The position numbers and the translations under genes were made by a program. The notes under the pieces were generated by a model. That model saw only the letters and a program-made list of their open reading frames with translations. It was not told the origin of the DNA and searched no databases. Below are positions 33,869 through 41,892 of a stretch of DNA of 64,000 nt, piece by piece (the first letter of the stretch is position 1; each line of letters begins with the position of its first letter). This DNA comes from Bradyrhizobium lablabi (GTDB lineage Bacteria; Pseudomonadota; Alphaproteobacteria; Rhizobiales; Xanthobacteraceae): contig NZ_JAFCLN010000022.1 in NCBI RefSeq assembly GCF_018129385.1, forward strand, positions 1 to 64,000, given 5' to 3'.

Positions 33869-34711
33869 ATGATCGAATACGTCATTCGCGGTCTGATCAA
33901 CGGCGCCGTCTACGGCATTCTGGCGCTGCCGATGAGCCTGCTGTTTGCGACCGCCGGCACGGTCGACTTTGCGATCGGCGCTTACGCGCTGATCGCGGCG
34001 GCGGTCGCCACCAGCGTGGCGGGTACGCTCGGTCTCGTGGCCGGCGTGCTGAGCGCGCTGCTCGCCTCGGCTGTCATGGCCGGCATCTTCGCGCTGCTCA
34101 AGCGGAGCGGGGAGGAGGGCATTCGCGTCGCGCTCGCCAGCTTCGGCCTGTCGGTTGCGATCGCCTCGATCGTCTTGCTGATCTGGGGCACGCAGCCCTT
34201 TGTGCGTCCTACCTTCAGCAGGATGCTTGAGATCGGCGGGTTGCGCATCAATCCCCAGGGCCTGATCAATGTGGCTATCAGCGTCGGTCTCGTCGCGCTC
34301 ACCTACTATCTGCTGCGCGCCACCAGCCTCGGGCGAATGATGCGCGCCGCCGCCGCCAATCCGGTCGGGGCCGAGCTTGCCGCTATCCCGGTGCTCGGTG
34401 TCCAATGCGGAACCATCCTGGCGGGCGGGCTGCTCGGCGGGCTTGCCGGGCTCCTGATCCTGCACAGTGCCGGGCTCGATTTCACGGCATCGCTCAGTCT
34501 CACCTTCATCGGTTTCGCGGCCGCCATCATCTTCGGTATCCAGACCCCGCTTCGCAGCCTGTTTGGCGGATTGGCCATGGGCGTCGTAGAGGCGCTCAGC
34601 GCGGGCTTCACCTCCGGCATGGTCACGTCGATGATTCCGTCGGCCTTCATGCTGGTGGTGCTGATGACGGGATTGCTCGGGTCGAACCGTTTCGCCGGAG
34701 ACCGCCCGTGA
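33869..34711 (+). CDS. LivH-type ABC permease (second set)
   Basis: This 280-residue membrane protein has LivH pattern NGAVYGILALPMSLLFA and coupling segment SLGRMMRAAAANPVGAELA. GGAGATTC ribosome site. The stop overlaps the GTG of the next permease. First pore subunit of the second transporter. Confidence 0.9.
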   Translation: MIEYVIRGLINGAVYGILALPMSLLFATAGTVDFAIGAYALIAAAVATSVAGTLGLVAGVLSALLASAVMAGIFALLKRSGEEGIRVALASFGLSVAIASIVLLIWGTQPFVRPTFSRMLEIGGLRINPQGLINVAISVGLVALTYYLLRATSLGRMMRAAAANPVGAELAAIPVLGVQCGTILAGGLLGGLAGLLILHSAGLDFTASLSLTFIGFAAAIIFGIQTPLRSLFGGLAMGVVEALSAGFTSGMVTSMIPSAFMLVVLMTGLLGSNRFAGDRP

Positions 34712-35694
34712 TCGGAAAACGCAGGCCGAATACACTGGTGATGCTGGCGCTTGCTGCCGCGTCCTGCGCCGTGACCTCTTCCAATCCCGTCTGGCTCGAC
34801 ATCTCCATTCTGACCGGAATCCTGTCGCTGATCTCGCTGTCGGCGGGCTTGAGCTACGGCCAGGCCGGCATCCTGTCGATGGCGCAAGGGGTATTCGCGG
34901 CGATCGGCGCCTATGCCAGCGCGATCGCCACCACCCGATTCGGGCTGTCGCCCTTCGCCGCCCTTGTGTTCGCGCTGGCGCTGCCTGCCCTGATGGCATG
35001 GAGCGTGGCGCGTGCGGTGACATGGATGGCGCCGCTTGCGACGGCGCTCGCGACGCTGGCGCTGGGCACGCTGGTCGAGATCGTCGCGCGCAACTGGGAT
35101 GACGTGACCGGCGGTTATATCGGTATCAGCGGTGTGCCGCCGATCCCGGGCTTCGAGAAGCCGGTCGTATTCAACATCCTGGTGTGGGGTTTTGTCTGCG
35201 TCGCCGTGCTGCTGTACGAGAACCTGATGGACTCCGCCTGGGGCCGGGCGCTCAACATCATCAGGCATGATCGTACCCGCGCCATCGCCGATGGCGTCGC
35301 GGTCGCTCCGCTGCTGAGCGCGATGCTCGCGTTCTCAGCTGCGATGGCCGGGGCCGGCGGCTGGCTTTACGTTCACTACATCACCTATATGAGCCCGCAA
35401 TCGCTGGACACCCAGACCTCGATCTCGGTGTTGCTGATGGCCGTGGTCGGCGGCGCGGACTTCATCCTGGGTCCCGTCATCGGCACGCTGTTGCTGAACA
35501 TGCTGGGCAAGCTGCTGCCGGCGCAGGAAGCGCAGGGGCTGTTCTATGGCGGCGCCCTGATCGTCATTCTGCTGGTTGCACGCGACGGCCTGCTCGGCCG
35601 CATTGGCTACCTGCTGTCCCTGCTTCGCCGCAAGGAGCCGGCCGAACCGAAGCCGGTGCCGTCTGCGGTCACGGCGCCCGAGGTCGCGCCATGA
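34708..35694 (+). CDS. LivM-type ABC permease (second set)
   Basis: This 328-residue membrane protein has the LivM pattern LSAGLSYGQAGILSMAQGVF and IIRHDRTRAIADGVA. The GTG start at 34708 overlaps the LivH-type stop by 4 bases (GTGA). The reading frame extends further upstream within livH, but that part has no permease similarity. It overlaps the next ATPase start by 4 bp. Confidence 0.88.
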   Translation: MIGKRRPNTLVMLALAAASCAVTSSNPVWLDISILTGILSLISLSAGLSYGQAGILSMAQGVFAAIGAYASAIATTRFGLSPFAALVFALALPALMAWSVARAVTWMAPLATALATLALGTLVEIVARNWDDVTGGYIGISGVPPIPGFEKPVVFNILVWGFVCVAVLLYENLMDSAWGRALNIIRHDRTRAIADGVAVAPLLSAMLAFSAAMAGAGGWLYVHYITYMSPQSLDTQTSISVLLMAVVGGADFILGPVIGTLLLNMLGKLLPAQEAQGLFYGGALIVILLVARDGLLGRIGYLLSLLRRKEPAEPKPVPSAVTAPEVAP

Positions 35695-36482
35695 GTGCCG
35701 CGCTTCAGGCTTTCGATGTCAGCATCTCCTTTGGCGGCGTGCAGGCGCTGGACAGGGCCAGCGTCGAGGTGACGCCGGGCCGTGTGGTCGGCCTGATCGG
35801 GCGCAACGGCTCCGGCAAGAGCACGCTGTTCAACTGCGTCACCGGATTCCTGAAACCAGCAACCGGCCGTGTCCTGATCGACGGCCGCGATGTCGCCGGC
35901 GAGGCCCCGCACCGGATCGTGCGCGCCGGCGTCGCCCGCACCTTCCAGACACCGCGCGTCGATCTGAAAACCACCGTTCGCCAGGCCGTGCTTTGCGGAT
36001 TGTTTCCGACGGTCAAGCGCAGCCTCATGTCGGCGCTGTTCGGACTGGCCGGCGCCCGCGCCGAAGAGCGTGAGCTACAGCGCCGCGCCGAAGCGGTGAT
36101 GCGTGAGCTCGATATGATGCCGCTTGCCGACATCGAGATCGGAAAACTATCGATGGGGCGCGTGCGCATGGTCGAGGTGGCGCGCGCCATCGCGGCGAAC
36201 GCGACCTACCTGCTGCTGGACGAACCGGCGGCCGGTCTCAGCCGCGCCGAGCAGGAGGTGCTGGCGCGTGAAATCCGCAAATTGGCCGGCCGTGGCATCG
36301 GCGTGCTGCTGGTCGAGCACAATTTCAGCCTGATCCGCCTTCTGTGCGACCGCGTCACGGTGCTCGATGCCGGCCGCGTGCTGTTCGAGGGAACGCCGGC
36401 AGAGGTCGAGTGCGACGCCCAGGTGTTGCAGGTCTATCTTGGCGCTGCCGCGGAAACATCGGCGATCGGCGGGGAGGCGTGA
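35691..36482 (+). CDS. LivG-type ABC ATPase (second set)
   Basis: This 263-residue ATPase has Walker A GRNGSGKST, Walker B LLLDEPAAGLS and the LLVEHN H-loop. The signature is LSMGRVRMVE instead of LSGG, another divergent LivG. Overlaps the permease by the ATGA arrangement. Confidence 0.9.
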   Translation: MSAALQAFDVSISFGGVQALDRASVEVTPGRVVGLIGRNGSGKSTLFNCVTGFLKPATGRVLIDGRDVAGEAPHRIVRAGVARTFQTPRVDLKTTVRQAVLCGLFPTVKRSLMSALFGLAGARAEERELQRRAEAVMRELDMMPLADIEIGKLSMGRVRMVEVARAIAANATYLLLDEPAAGLSRAEQEVLAREIRKLAGRGIGVLLVEHNFSLIRLLCDRVTVLDAGRVLFEGTPAEVECDAQVLQVYLGAAAETSAIGGEA

Positions 36483-36486
36483 GGCA

Positions 36487-37203
36487 ATGGCGCTGCACGT
36501 GGAACATCTCAGTGCGCGTTACGGCCGGATCGAGGTTTGCCGCGACGTGTCCTTCACCGCGGCGGACGGCGAGTTCCTTGTCGTGCTCGGGCCGAACGGC
36601 GCCGGCAAGAGCACGCTGCTCGGCGCGCTTGCCGGCACGGTCGCCGGCGGCGGCGACATCGGTATAGCCGGCCGGATGCTGCAACGAACGTCGGCCCGGC
36701 AGCGGGCGCGGATGGGGCTTGCGCTGGTGCCCGAAGGACGCCGCAACCTGTTCTCGCCGCTCACCGTCGAGGAGAACCTTCAGCTCGGCCTGCGCTTGCT
36801 GCCGGCGGCGGAACGAGCCGCCATGCAGGCATCGCTGCATTCGATGTTTCCCATCCTCTCCGAGCGCGCGCGCCAGACGGCGGGCCTGTTGAGCGGCGGC
36901 GAGCAGCAGATGCTGGCGATTGCGGTGGCGATTGCGCGGCGCCCTTCGGTGCTGTTGCTGGACGAGCCGTCGCAGGGGCTGGCGCCCGTCATCCTCGATC
37001 GGCTGGTGGAAGTCATCTCCGCCTTGCGTGCAATCGGCCTCATCGTGGTGCTGGCCGAGCAAAATCATCGATTTGCGGCGCGCCTCGCCGATCGCTATGT
37101 GGTGCTGCAAGGCGGCGATATCGTCGGCAGCGGTCCGGGCGCGGAGCTCGCCGATCAGGAGCGTGCGGCCGACGCTCTGCTGTCGCGTCCGCCGCTGCAC
37201 TGA
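36487..37203 (+). CDS. LivF-type ABC ATPase (second set)
   Basis: This 238-residue ATPase has Walker A GPNGAGKST, signature LLSGGEQQML, Walker B VLLLDEPSQGLAP and the LAEQNH H-loop. ATG at 36487 lies 4 bp after the LivG stop; the in-frame extension upstream has no ABC similarity. Last gene of the second operon before tetR. Confidence 0.9.
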   Translation: MALHVEHLSARYGRIEVCRDVSFTAADGEFLVVLGPNGAGKSTLLGALAGTVAGGGDIGIAGRMLQRTSARQRARMGLALVPEGRRNLFSPLTVEENLQLGLRLLPAAERAAMQASLHSMFPILSERARQTAGLLSGGEQQMLAIAVAIARRPSVLLLDEPSQGLAPVILDRLVEVISALRAIGLIVVLAEQNHRFAARLADRYVVLQGGDIVGSGPGAELADQERAADALLSRPPLH

Positions 37204-37247
37204 GGGAGAGGCTGCGGGCCTGGATTTTCGCTGTGAATGCGTCTCCG

Positions 37248-37263
37248 CTAAGCGTTTGCTTAT
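37248..37263. promoter_or_regulatory. TetR-type operator G before tetR
   Basis: CTAAGC-GTTT-GCTTAT is the same palindrome as at the three catabolic promoters, in a single copy 30 bp before the tetR start. It suggests autoregulation by the TetR-family protein. Confidence 0.72.
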
Positions 37264-37293
37264 CGAAGCGCGACTAATTACCATGACTGGACC

Positions 37294-37980
37294 ATGGGGC
37301 TTGGCATCAAGAAGCGAACGATCGTAGAACGATTGACGGCTGAATCGTCGATGAATTCCGGAGGCGTGGTCCGGAATCTCGCCGACCTGTTCAACCGTCG
37401 AATCGAAAGCCCGTCGATTCGCCGCATTCTGCTGGCGGCCGTCGACAGCTTTTCCAAGACCGGCTTTCATGCCGCCAGCACCCGCGATATTGCCAGGAAG
37501 GCCAAGCTCAGTCCGGCTGCGGTCTATGTTCACTTCCACTCCAAGGAGGAACTGCTCTATACCGTCGTGACCCTCATGTCCGAGTGGGTATTCGACCAGG
37601 TCAGTGCCGCCGCGCGCGAGCGGGGGCGGCCGGCGGAGCGGCTGCGGCGAGTGGTCCAGGTGCACGTCGCTTCGCACGCGGCGATGCGCACGGCCATGTT
37701 TGTCTCCAATTTCGAGTTTCATTCGTTGAATGCAGCCCAGCGCAAGAAGATTCTCCGATATCGCGACGCCATCGAAAAATTGTTCGAGGACTGCATTCGT
37801 GCGGGTTGCGAGGATGGCAGCTTCCACGCGGCCGATATCGGCATAACCAAGGTGGCCGTGGTCTCGCTCTGCGTTTCCGTGCTGAACTGGTTTTCCCCGG
37901 GCGGCAGGCTCTCGCCCGAGCAGGTCGGCGACTACTACGCCGATTTGGTGCTGTCGATGCTGCGCGCGGACCCGACTTGA
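37294..37980 (+). CDS. TetR/AcrR-family regulator of the catabolic cluster
   Basis: This 228-residue regulator has an N-terminal extension of about 35 residues, then the TetR HTH at about 42-88 (FHAASTRDIARKAKLSPAAVYVHF). The C-terminal part is a ligand-binding helical domain. The palindrome CTAAGC-N4-GCTTAT before its own gene and the cluster promoters is the likely site. Ligand is probably a pathway CoA thioester, by analogy with other TetR regulators of acyl-CoA catabolism. The start lacks a clear ribosome site, so a downstream ATG at 37351 is possible. The last 45 codons are duplicated at 44520. Confidence 0.88.
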   Translation: MGLGIKKRTIVERLTAESSMNSGGVVRNLADLFNRRIESPSIRRILLAAVDSFSKTGFHAASTRDIARKAKLSPAAVYVHFHSKEELLYTVVTLMSEWVFDQVSAAARERGRPAERLRRVVQVHVASHAAMRTAMFVSNFEFHSLNAAQRKKILRYRDAIEKLFEDCIRAGCEDGSFHAADIGITKVAVVSLCVSVLNWFSPGGRLSPEQVGDYYADLVLSMLRADPT

Positions 37981-37993
37981 GAAACGAATGGCG
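37836..37993 (+). repeat. Left direct repeat, 3' end of tetR
   Basis: This 158-bp segment runs from the last codons of tetR past its stop. It matches 44520-44677 at a constant offset of 6684 bases with about a dozen mismatches by eye (roughly 92% identity). It marks the left border of the hydantoinase cassette. Confidence 0.85.
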
Positions 37994-38024
37994 TATCTGT
38001 GCGCTCGCAAATTCCTGCATGGAT

Positions 38025-38939
38025 TCATCCGCCGCTGCGTGCCGCGCGTTGGCGCAGCAATTTGACGAACGCCTCCGCGGGCGGTGAGAGCACGAGCCCG
38101 CGCCGCTGATAGATATAGTAGCGGCGCTGGATTTCCGGGGCGCGCAGCTTGATGAAGCGCACGCCGAAATTCGGCGCGAACACGCGTCCGTAGTCGGGAA
38201 CGGCTGCCAGGCCGGTACCTACGCCCACCAACGCCAAAGCGGTCGTGAGATATTTGACCTCGACGGCGGTCTGCATGGAAAGCGAGCTGTCGTGCTCATG
38301 CAGCAGGCGCTCCAGGTGCCGGTTGAACTCGCTGGAATAAATGACCCAGCGCGCGTCGCGCAGTTTCTTCCATGAGACGGCGCGTTGCTGCGCCAGCGGG
38401 TGCCGCGCCGAGCAGACCACTCGGATCGGGACATCCATCAGGAATGTGCTGGTTACATCCTCGCCGGTGGCGCGCTCGGGGCCAACGCCCAGTTCCGCCT
38501 CGCCCCGGCGCACGATGCTCACCACTTCGTCCGCCATGGCGTCGGCGACGCGGAGGCCGACGTCGGGATGAGCCGCCTCGAACTCGCCCAGCACTGCCGC
38601 CACCCACGTGCACGCCAGCATCTGCGGCGCCACCACGCGCAACAGGCCGGTGCGAAGGGAGCGAAGGTCCGAAGCGCCCTCTGCGATCTGTTGCAGGTCA
38701 TCCAGAATGCGGCGCGCCAAGGGGAGCAACTGCTGGCCGGCCGCCGTCAACAACACGACCGCGCCGCGGTCGAACAGTTTAAGGCCGAGCGTCTCCTCGA
38801 GCTGCTGGATCAGCATGCTGACGGCCGATTGCGTCAGGTTGATCTGTCGCGCTGCCGCCGTGAAGCTGCCCGCCCGAGCGACTGCGACGAAGGCGCGCAT
38901 CTGGCGCAGGCTGAGGGTGGAAAGAATTGCGGGCCGCAT
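38025..38939 (-). CDS. LysR-family transcriptional regulator
   Basis: This 304-residue regulator has an N-terminal winged HTH (about 8-66: FTAAARQINLTQSAVSMLIQQLE) and a C-terminal effector-binding domain. It is divergent from the FAD-oxidase operon with an 89-bp intergenic region, the classic LysR arrangement, so it probably controls that operon. It belongs to the inserted cassette. Confidence 0.9.
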   Translation of the reverse strand: MRPAILSTLSLRQMRAFVAVARAGSFTAAARQINLTQSAVSMLIQQLEETLGLKLFDRGAVVLLTAAGQQLLPLARRILDDLQQIAEGASDLRSLRTGLLRVVAPQMLACTWVAAVLGEFEAAHPDVGLRVADAMADEVVSIVRRGEAELGVGPERATGEDVTSTFLMDVPIRVVCSARHPLAQQRAVSWKKLRDARWVIYSSEFNRHLERLLHEHDSSLSMQTAVEVKYLTTALALVGVGTGLAAVPDYGRVFAPNFGVRFIKLRAPEIQRRYYIYQRRGLVLSPPAEAFVKLLRQRAARSGG

Positions 38940-38960
38940 CGAGTATCCTCGCGTATCAGA

Positions 38961-38978
38961 AATACTGATGACGGTATT
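38961..38978. promoter_or_regulatory. Candidate LysR operator
   Basis: AATAC-N8-GTATT is an inverted repeat in the LysR/oxidase intergenic region, with further GTATC copies just upstream at 38943 and 38953. Dyad symmetry and AT-rich half-sites are typical of LysR binding sites. Confidence 0.4.
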
Positions 38979-39028
38979 AAAAGAATTGGCTTGTGTGATG
39001 AAGGAATTATTTTCCAGAATTCCCCGCC

Positions 39029-40267
39029 ATGCACATTGTCGTCATAGGGACCGGAATCGTCGGCGCTTGCACCGCGGCATGGCTGCAGCGCGATGGTCAT
39101 GCCGTGACTTTCGTCGACCCGCTGGACGCGGGCGAAGCCTGCTCCTTCGGCAATGCCGGCTCCCTTTCGCCCAGCGCCTGCCTGCCGGTAGGCATGCCGG
39201 GCATGTGGAAGAAGGTGCCGCGCTGGCTGCTGGATCCGCTCGGCCCGCTGACGGTACGTTGGGCCTATGCGCCGCAAGTGGTGCCGTGGCTGCTGCGCAT
39301 GCTCCGTCATTCGTCGCGCGAAGAGGTGACACGTATCGCCACCGCGTTGCGTTCGCTGCTGGCGCCGATCTTCGACTGCTACGGTCCGCTGCTCGCCCAT
39401 GCCGATGCCCGGGAGCTGGTGCGGCGTAGCGGCTGCCTGTACGTGTTTTCCTCCCGCGAGACGGCGGCACAGTGGGCCTGGGGCATGAACCTGCGGCGAT
39501 CGCTGGGCGTGCGGATGCAGGACGTGGAACAGGACGAACTGGAAAGTCTCGAGCCCGACCTGAAGGGGCGTTTTCGCTTCGGCATTCTGGCGCCCGAGAA
39601 CGGCTCTACTTCCGACCCGTCCGCCCTCGTCAAGGCGCTGTACAATCGCTGCATCGGTGACGGCGCGCGCCACGTACGCGACCGCGTCCGCGGTTTCGAG
39701 CGTCGGGGCGGGCGCGTAACGGCATTGATGCTGGAGCAGGGCGAGCCGCTGCCGGTGGATGGCGTGGTGGTCGCGGCCGGCGCCTGGTCGGGCGCATTGG
39801 CAGCGGCGCTCGATAGCCCGGTGATGCTGGAGACGCAGCGCGGTTACCACATCACCGTGCAGAGTTCGAACCTGACGCTACGCCACACCGTGATGGCGGT
39901 GGAGCACAACCTGATGGTCAACCCGATGGCCATGGGCCTTCGGTTGGCCGGCACGGTGGAGTTCGCCGGCCTGAAAGCGGCGCCCAACATGGCGCGCGCC
40001 GACGCGCTGCTTCGTCAGGGACAGCAGTTATTCCCGCACCTGGACACATCGTCCTTCACACGCTGGATGGGCCATCGTCCCTGTCTTCCCGATAGTCTGC
40101 CTGTAGTCGGTCCCGTGCGCGCGGCCGATAACGCCTGGCTCGCCTTCGGCCACGGCCATATGGGCATGTGCATGGGGGCGGCCACCGGCCGCGAGATCGC
40201 GCATCTGGTCGCCGGACGCCCGACGCAGGTGGACCTGACGCCCTTTTCGCCGGAGCGATTCAATTGA
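39029..40267 (+). CDS. FAD-dependent D-amino-acid dehydrogenase/oxidase-like protein (DadA-type)
   Basis: This 412-residue flavoprotein has the dinucleotide-binding GTGIVGACTA (7-16) and the DAO-family C-terminal segment MGHRPCLPDSLPVVGP, followed by GHGHMGMCMGAATG. It resembles DadA-type D-amino-acid dehydrogenases. It likely oxidises a D-amino acid or N-substituted derivative. The start lies 89 bp from the LysR gene. The stop overlaps the hydantoinase A start, so the operon is tight. Confidence 0.88.
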   Translation: MHIVVIGTGIVGACTAAWLQRDGHAVTFVDPLDAGEACSFGNAGSLSPSACLPVGMPGMWKKVPRWLLDPLGPLTVRWAYAPQVVPWLLRMLRHSSREEVTRIATALRSLLAPIFDCYGPLLAHADARELVRRSGCLYVFSSRETAAQWAWGMNLRRSLGVRMQDVEQDELESLEPDLKGRFRFGILAPENGSTSDPSALVKALYNRCIGDGARHVRDRVRGFERRGGRVTALMLEQGEPLPVDGVVVAAGAWSGALAAALDSPVMLETQRGYHITVQSSNLTLRHTVMAVEHNLMVNPMAMGLRLAGTVEFAGLKAAPNMARADALLRQGQQLFPHLDTSSFTRWMGHRPCLPDSLPVVGPVRAADNAWLAFGHGHMGMCMGAATGREIAHLVAGRPTQVDLTPFSPERFN

Positions 40268-41892
40268 ACGCTCCCTGGTCCGTCGCCGTGGACATGGGCG
40301 GCACCTTCGTCGACGCCGTGGCCCTGCATGGCGACGGGCGCATCGCGGCGCTCAAATATCCGCGCGCCGGACGCCGGCTGGCGGAGCCGGTCGTCGAGGC
40401 CCTCGATCAACTGTGCGCGCAGGCAGGCATCGTGTCCGGCGACATCGACCGCGTGGTGCACGGCTCCACCGTCATCACCAACTTGCTGCTGGAGTTGAAC
40501 GAGCCGCCGGTGGCCCTTGTCCTGACGCGCGGCATGCGCGACGTGCCGGTGCTGGCGCGCCAGGACCGCAAGGAACTGTATGAGCCGGTGATCATGCCGG
40601 CCGTGCCCGAAACAAAGCTGTTTCCGGAATCGCTGCGTTTCGAAATAGGCGGGCGCATCGATGCCGAGGGTCGTGAGGTGGAGCCGCTCGAACTGTCGGC
40701 GGTGGACGCTATTGCGGATGCCGTGAGCGCCGCGGGCGTGCGCGCGCTGGCGATCGGTCTGTTGTTCTCGCATCGCAATCCGGTACATGAGCGCGCGCTG
40801 CGTGCTGCGCTGCATGCGCGCCTTCCGGGCCTGTACGTTTCCCTGTCCAGCGAGGTCGATCCGCAAGTGCGGGAGTTCGAGCGCTGGCTGACCACGGCGC
40901 TGGACGCCTATGCCAAACCGTTGGCAGCAGATTATTTGCACGCGCTGGCCGCCGCACTGAGAATGCGCGGTCTGCCGATGCTGCATCTGATGCGATCGGC
41001 GGGCGGCACCGCGCCCTGGCGTGATCTGGCCGAGCAGCCGATCGGCCTTGCCATGTCGGGTCCCTGCGCGGCGCTACAGGGCGTGGCCGCTTGCCTCGGA
41101 GCATGCCGTTCCGGTGCCGCGATCAGCCTGGATGTCGGGGGCACCAGTGCCGACATCAGCCTCCTCCTGGACGGCCGGCCGACCTTTGCCGAAGCGCTGG
41201 AATGCGGAGGCTTGCCGATCCGCCAGCGCTGCGCGGATATCACCTCCATCGGCTTCGGCGGCGGCAGCGTCGTGTCGGTGCTGCCGGGCGGCGCGCTGCG
41301 CCTCGGCCCGCGCTCGCAGGGCGCCTGGCCCGGGCCGGCTGCCTTTGGTCTGGGCGGTGACTTGCCCACGCTGAACGATGCGCTGTGCGTACTGGACCGC
41401 TTGCCGTCCCGACTGGCCGGCGGGATCGTACTGGACCGCGCCGCCGCCGAGATCGCGCTCAGCGATGTGGCCGGCGCGCTCGGTCTTTCGGTGCCTCGAA
41501 TGGCCGAGGCCGTCGTGAGCGCGGCCGCAGCCGGGATGGCGGAGGCGCTCAAGACTCACGCCTTCCAGCGCAACCTGGATCCGGCAGATGCGGTGCTCGT
41601 CGCGATAGGCGGCGGCGGCGCGCAGCATGCGGCCGAAGTCGCCGAGCTGGCCGGCATGCGCCGCGTGCTGGTGATGCCGCACGCCGGCGTGATGGCGGCG
41701 CTGGGCATGCTCTGTAGTCCGGACGAGGGCGACGTCCGCGTGGTGGCAAACGAAAGCCCGTGGGATTCGCTGCCACCGCAAGGCGAGGGACCACATTCGT
41801 TGTTTGCGCCGATGACCACCGTCTGGGTCCCGGCAGGCTGGTCCTGGCGGCTGACGCCGGACCGGATGCTGACGCTGGAGGCGCAGGCATGA
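40264..41892 (+). CDS. Hydantoinase/oxoprolinase-like protein A (HyuA-type), short form
   Basis: This 542-residue protein starts with the HyuA signature VDMGGTFVDAVAL and has VVHGSTVITNLLLE, LDVGGTSADISLL and GFGGGSVVSV. The family uses ATP to open cyclic amides. It is about 140 residues shorter than usual HyuA proteins, lacking the usual C-terminal part. A TTG start at 40264 overlaps the oxidase stop (TTGA); a GTG at 40288 is less likely. It is coupled to hydantoinase B by an ATGA overlap. Confidence 0.85.
   Translation: MNAPWSVAVDMGGTFVDAVALHGDGRIAALKYPRAGRRLAEPVVEALDQLCAQAGIVSGDIDRVVHGSTVITNLLLELNEPPVALVLTRGMRDVPVLARQDRKELYEPVIMPAVPETKLFPESLRFEIGGRIDAEGREVEPLELSAVDAIADAVSAAGVRALAIGLLFSHRNPVHERALRAALHARLPGLYVSLSSEVDPQVREFERWLTTALDAYAKPLAADYLHALAAALRMRGLPMLHLMRSAGGTAPWRDLAEQPIGLAMSGPCAALQGVAACLGACRSGAAISLDVGGTSADISLLLDGRPTFAEALECGGLPIRQRCADITSIGFGGGSVVSVLPGGALRLGPRSQGAWPGPAAFGLGGDLPTLNDALCVLDRLPSRLAGGIVLDRAAAEIALSDVAGALGLSVPRMAEAVVSAAAAGMAEALKTHAFQRNLDPADAVLVAIGGGGAQHAAEVAELAGMRRVLVMPHAGVMAALGMLCSPDEGDVRVVANESPWDSLPPQGEGPHSLFAPMTTVWVPAGWSWRLTPDRMLTLEAQA

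Noticed and set aside
33761-35023. Minus-strand frame of 420 codons over the second permease genes
   Set aside because: Antisense of membrane proteins gives a hydrophilic Arg/Glu/His-rich frame; no motif.
36355-38028. Minus-strand frame of 557 codons over livF-type and tetR genes
   Set aside because: Shadow frame; the genes beneath carry Walker and HTH motifs.
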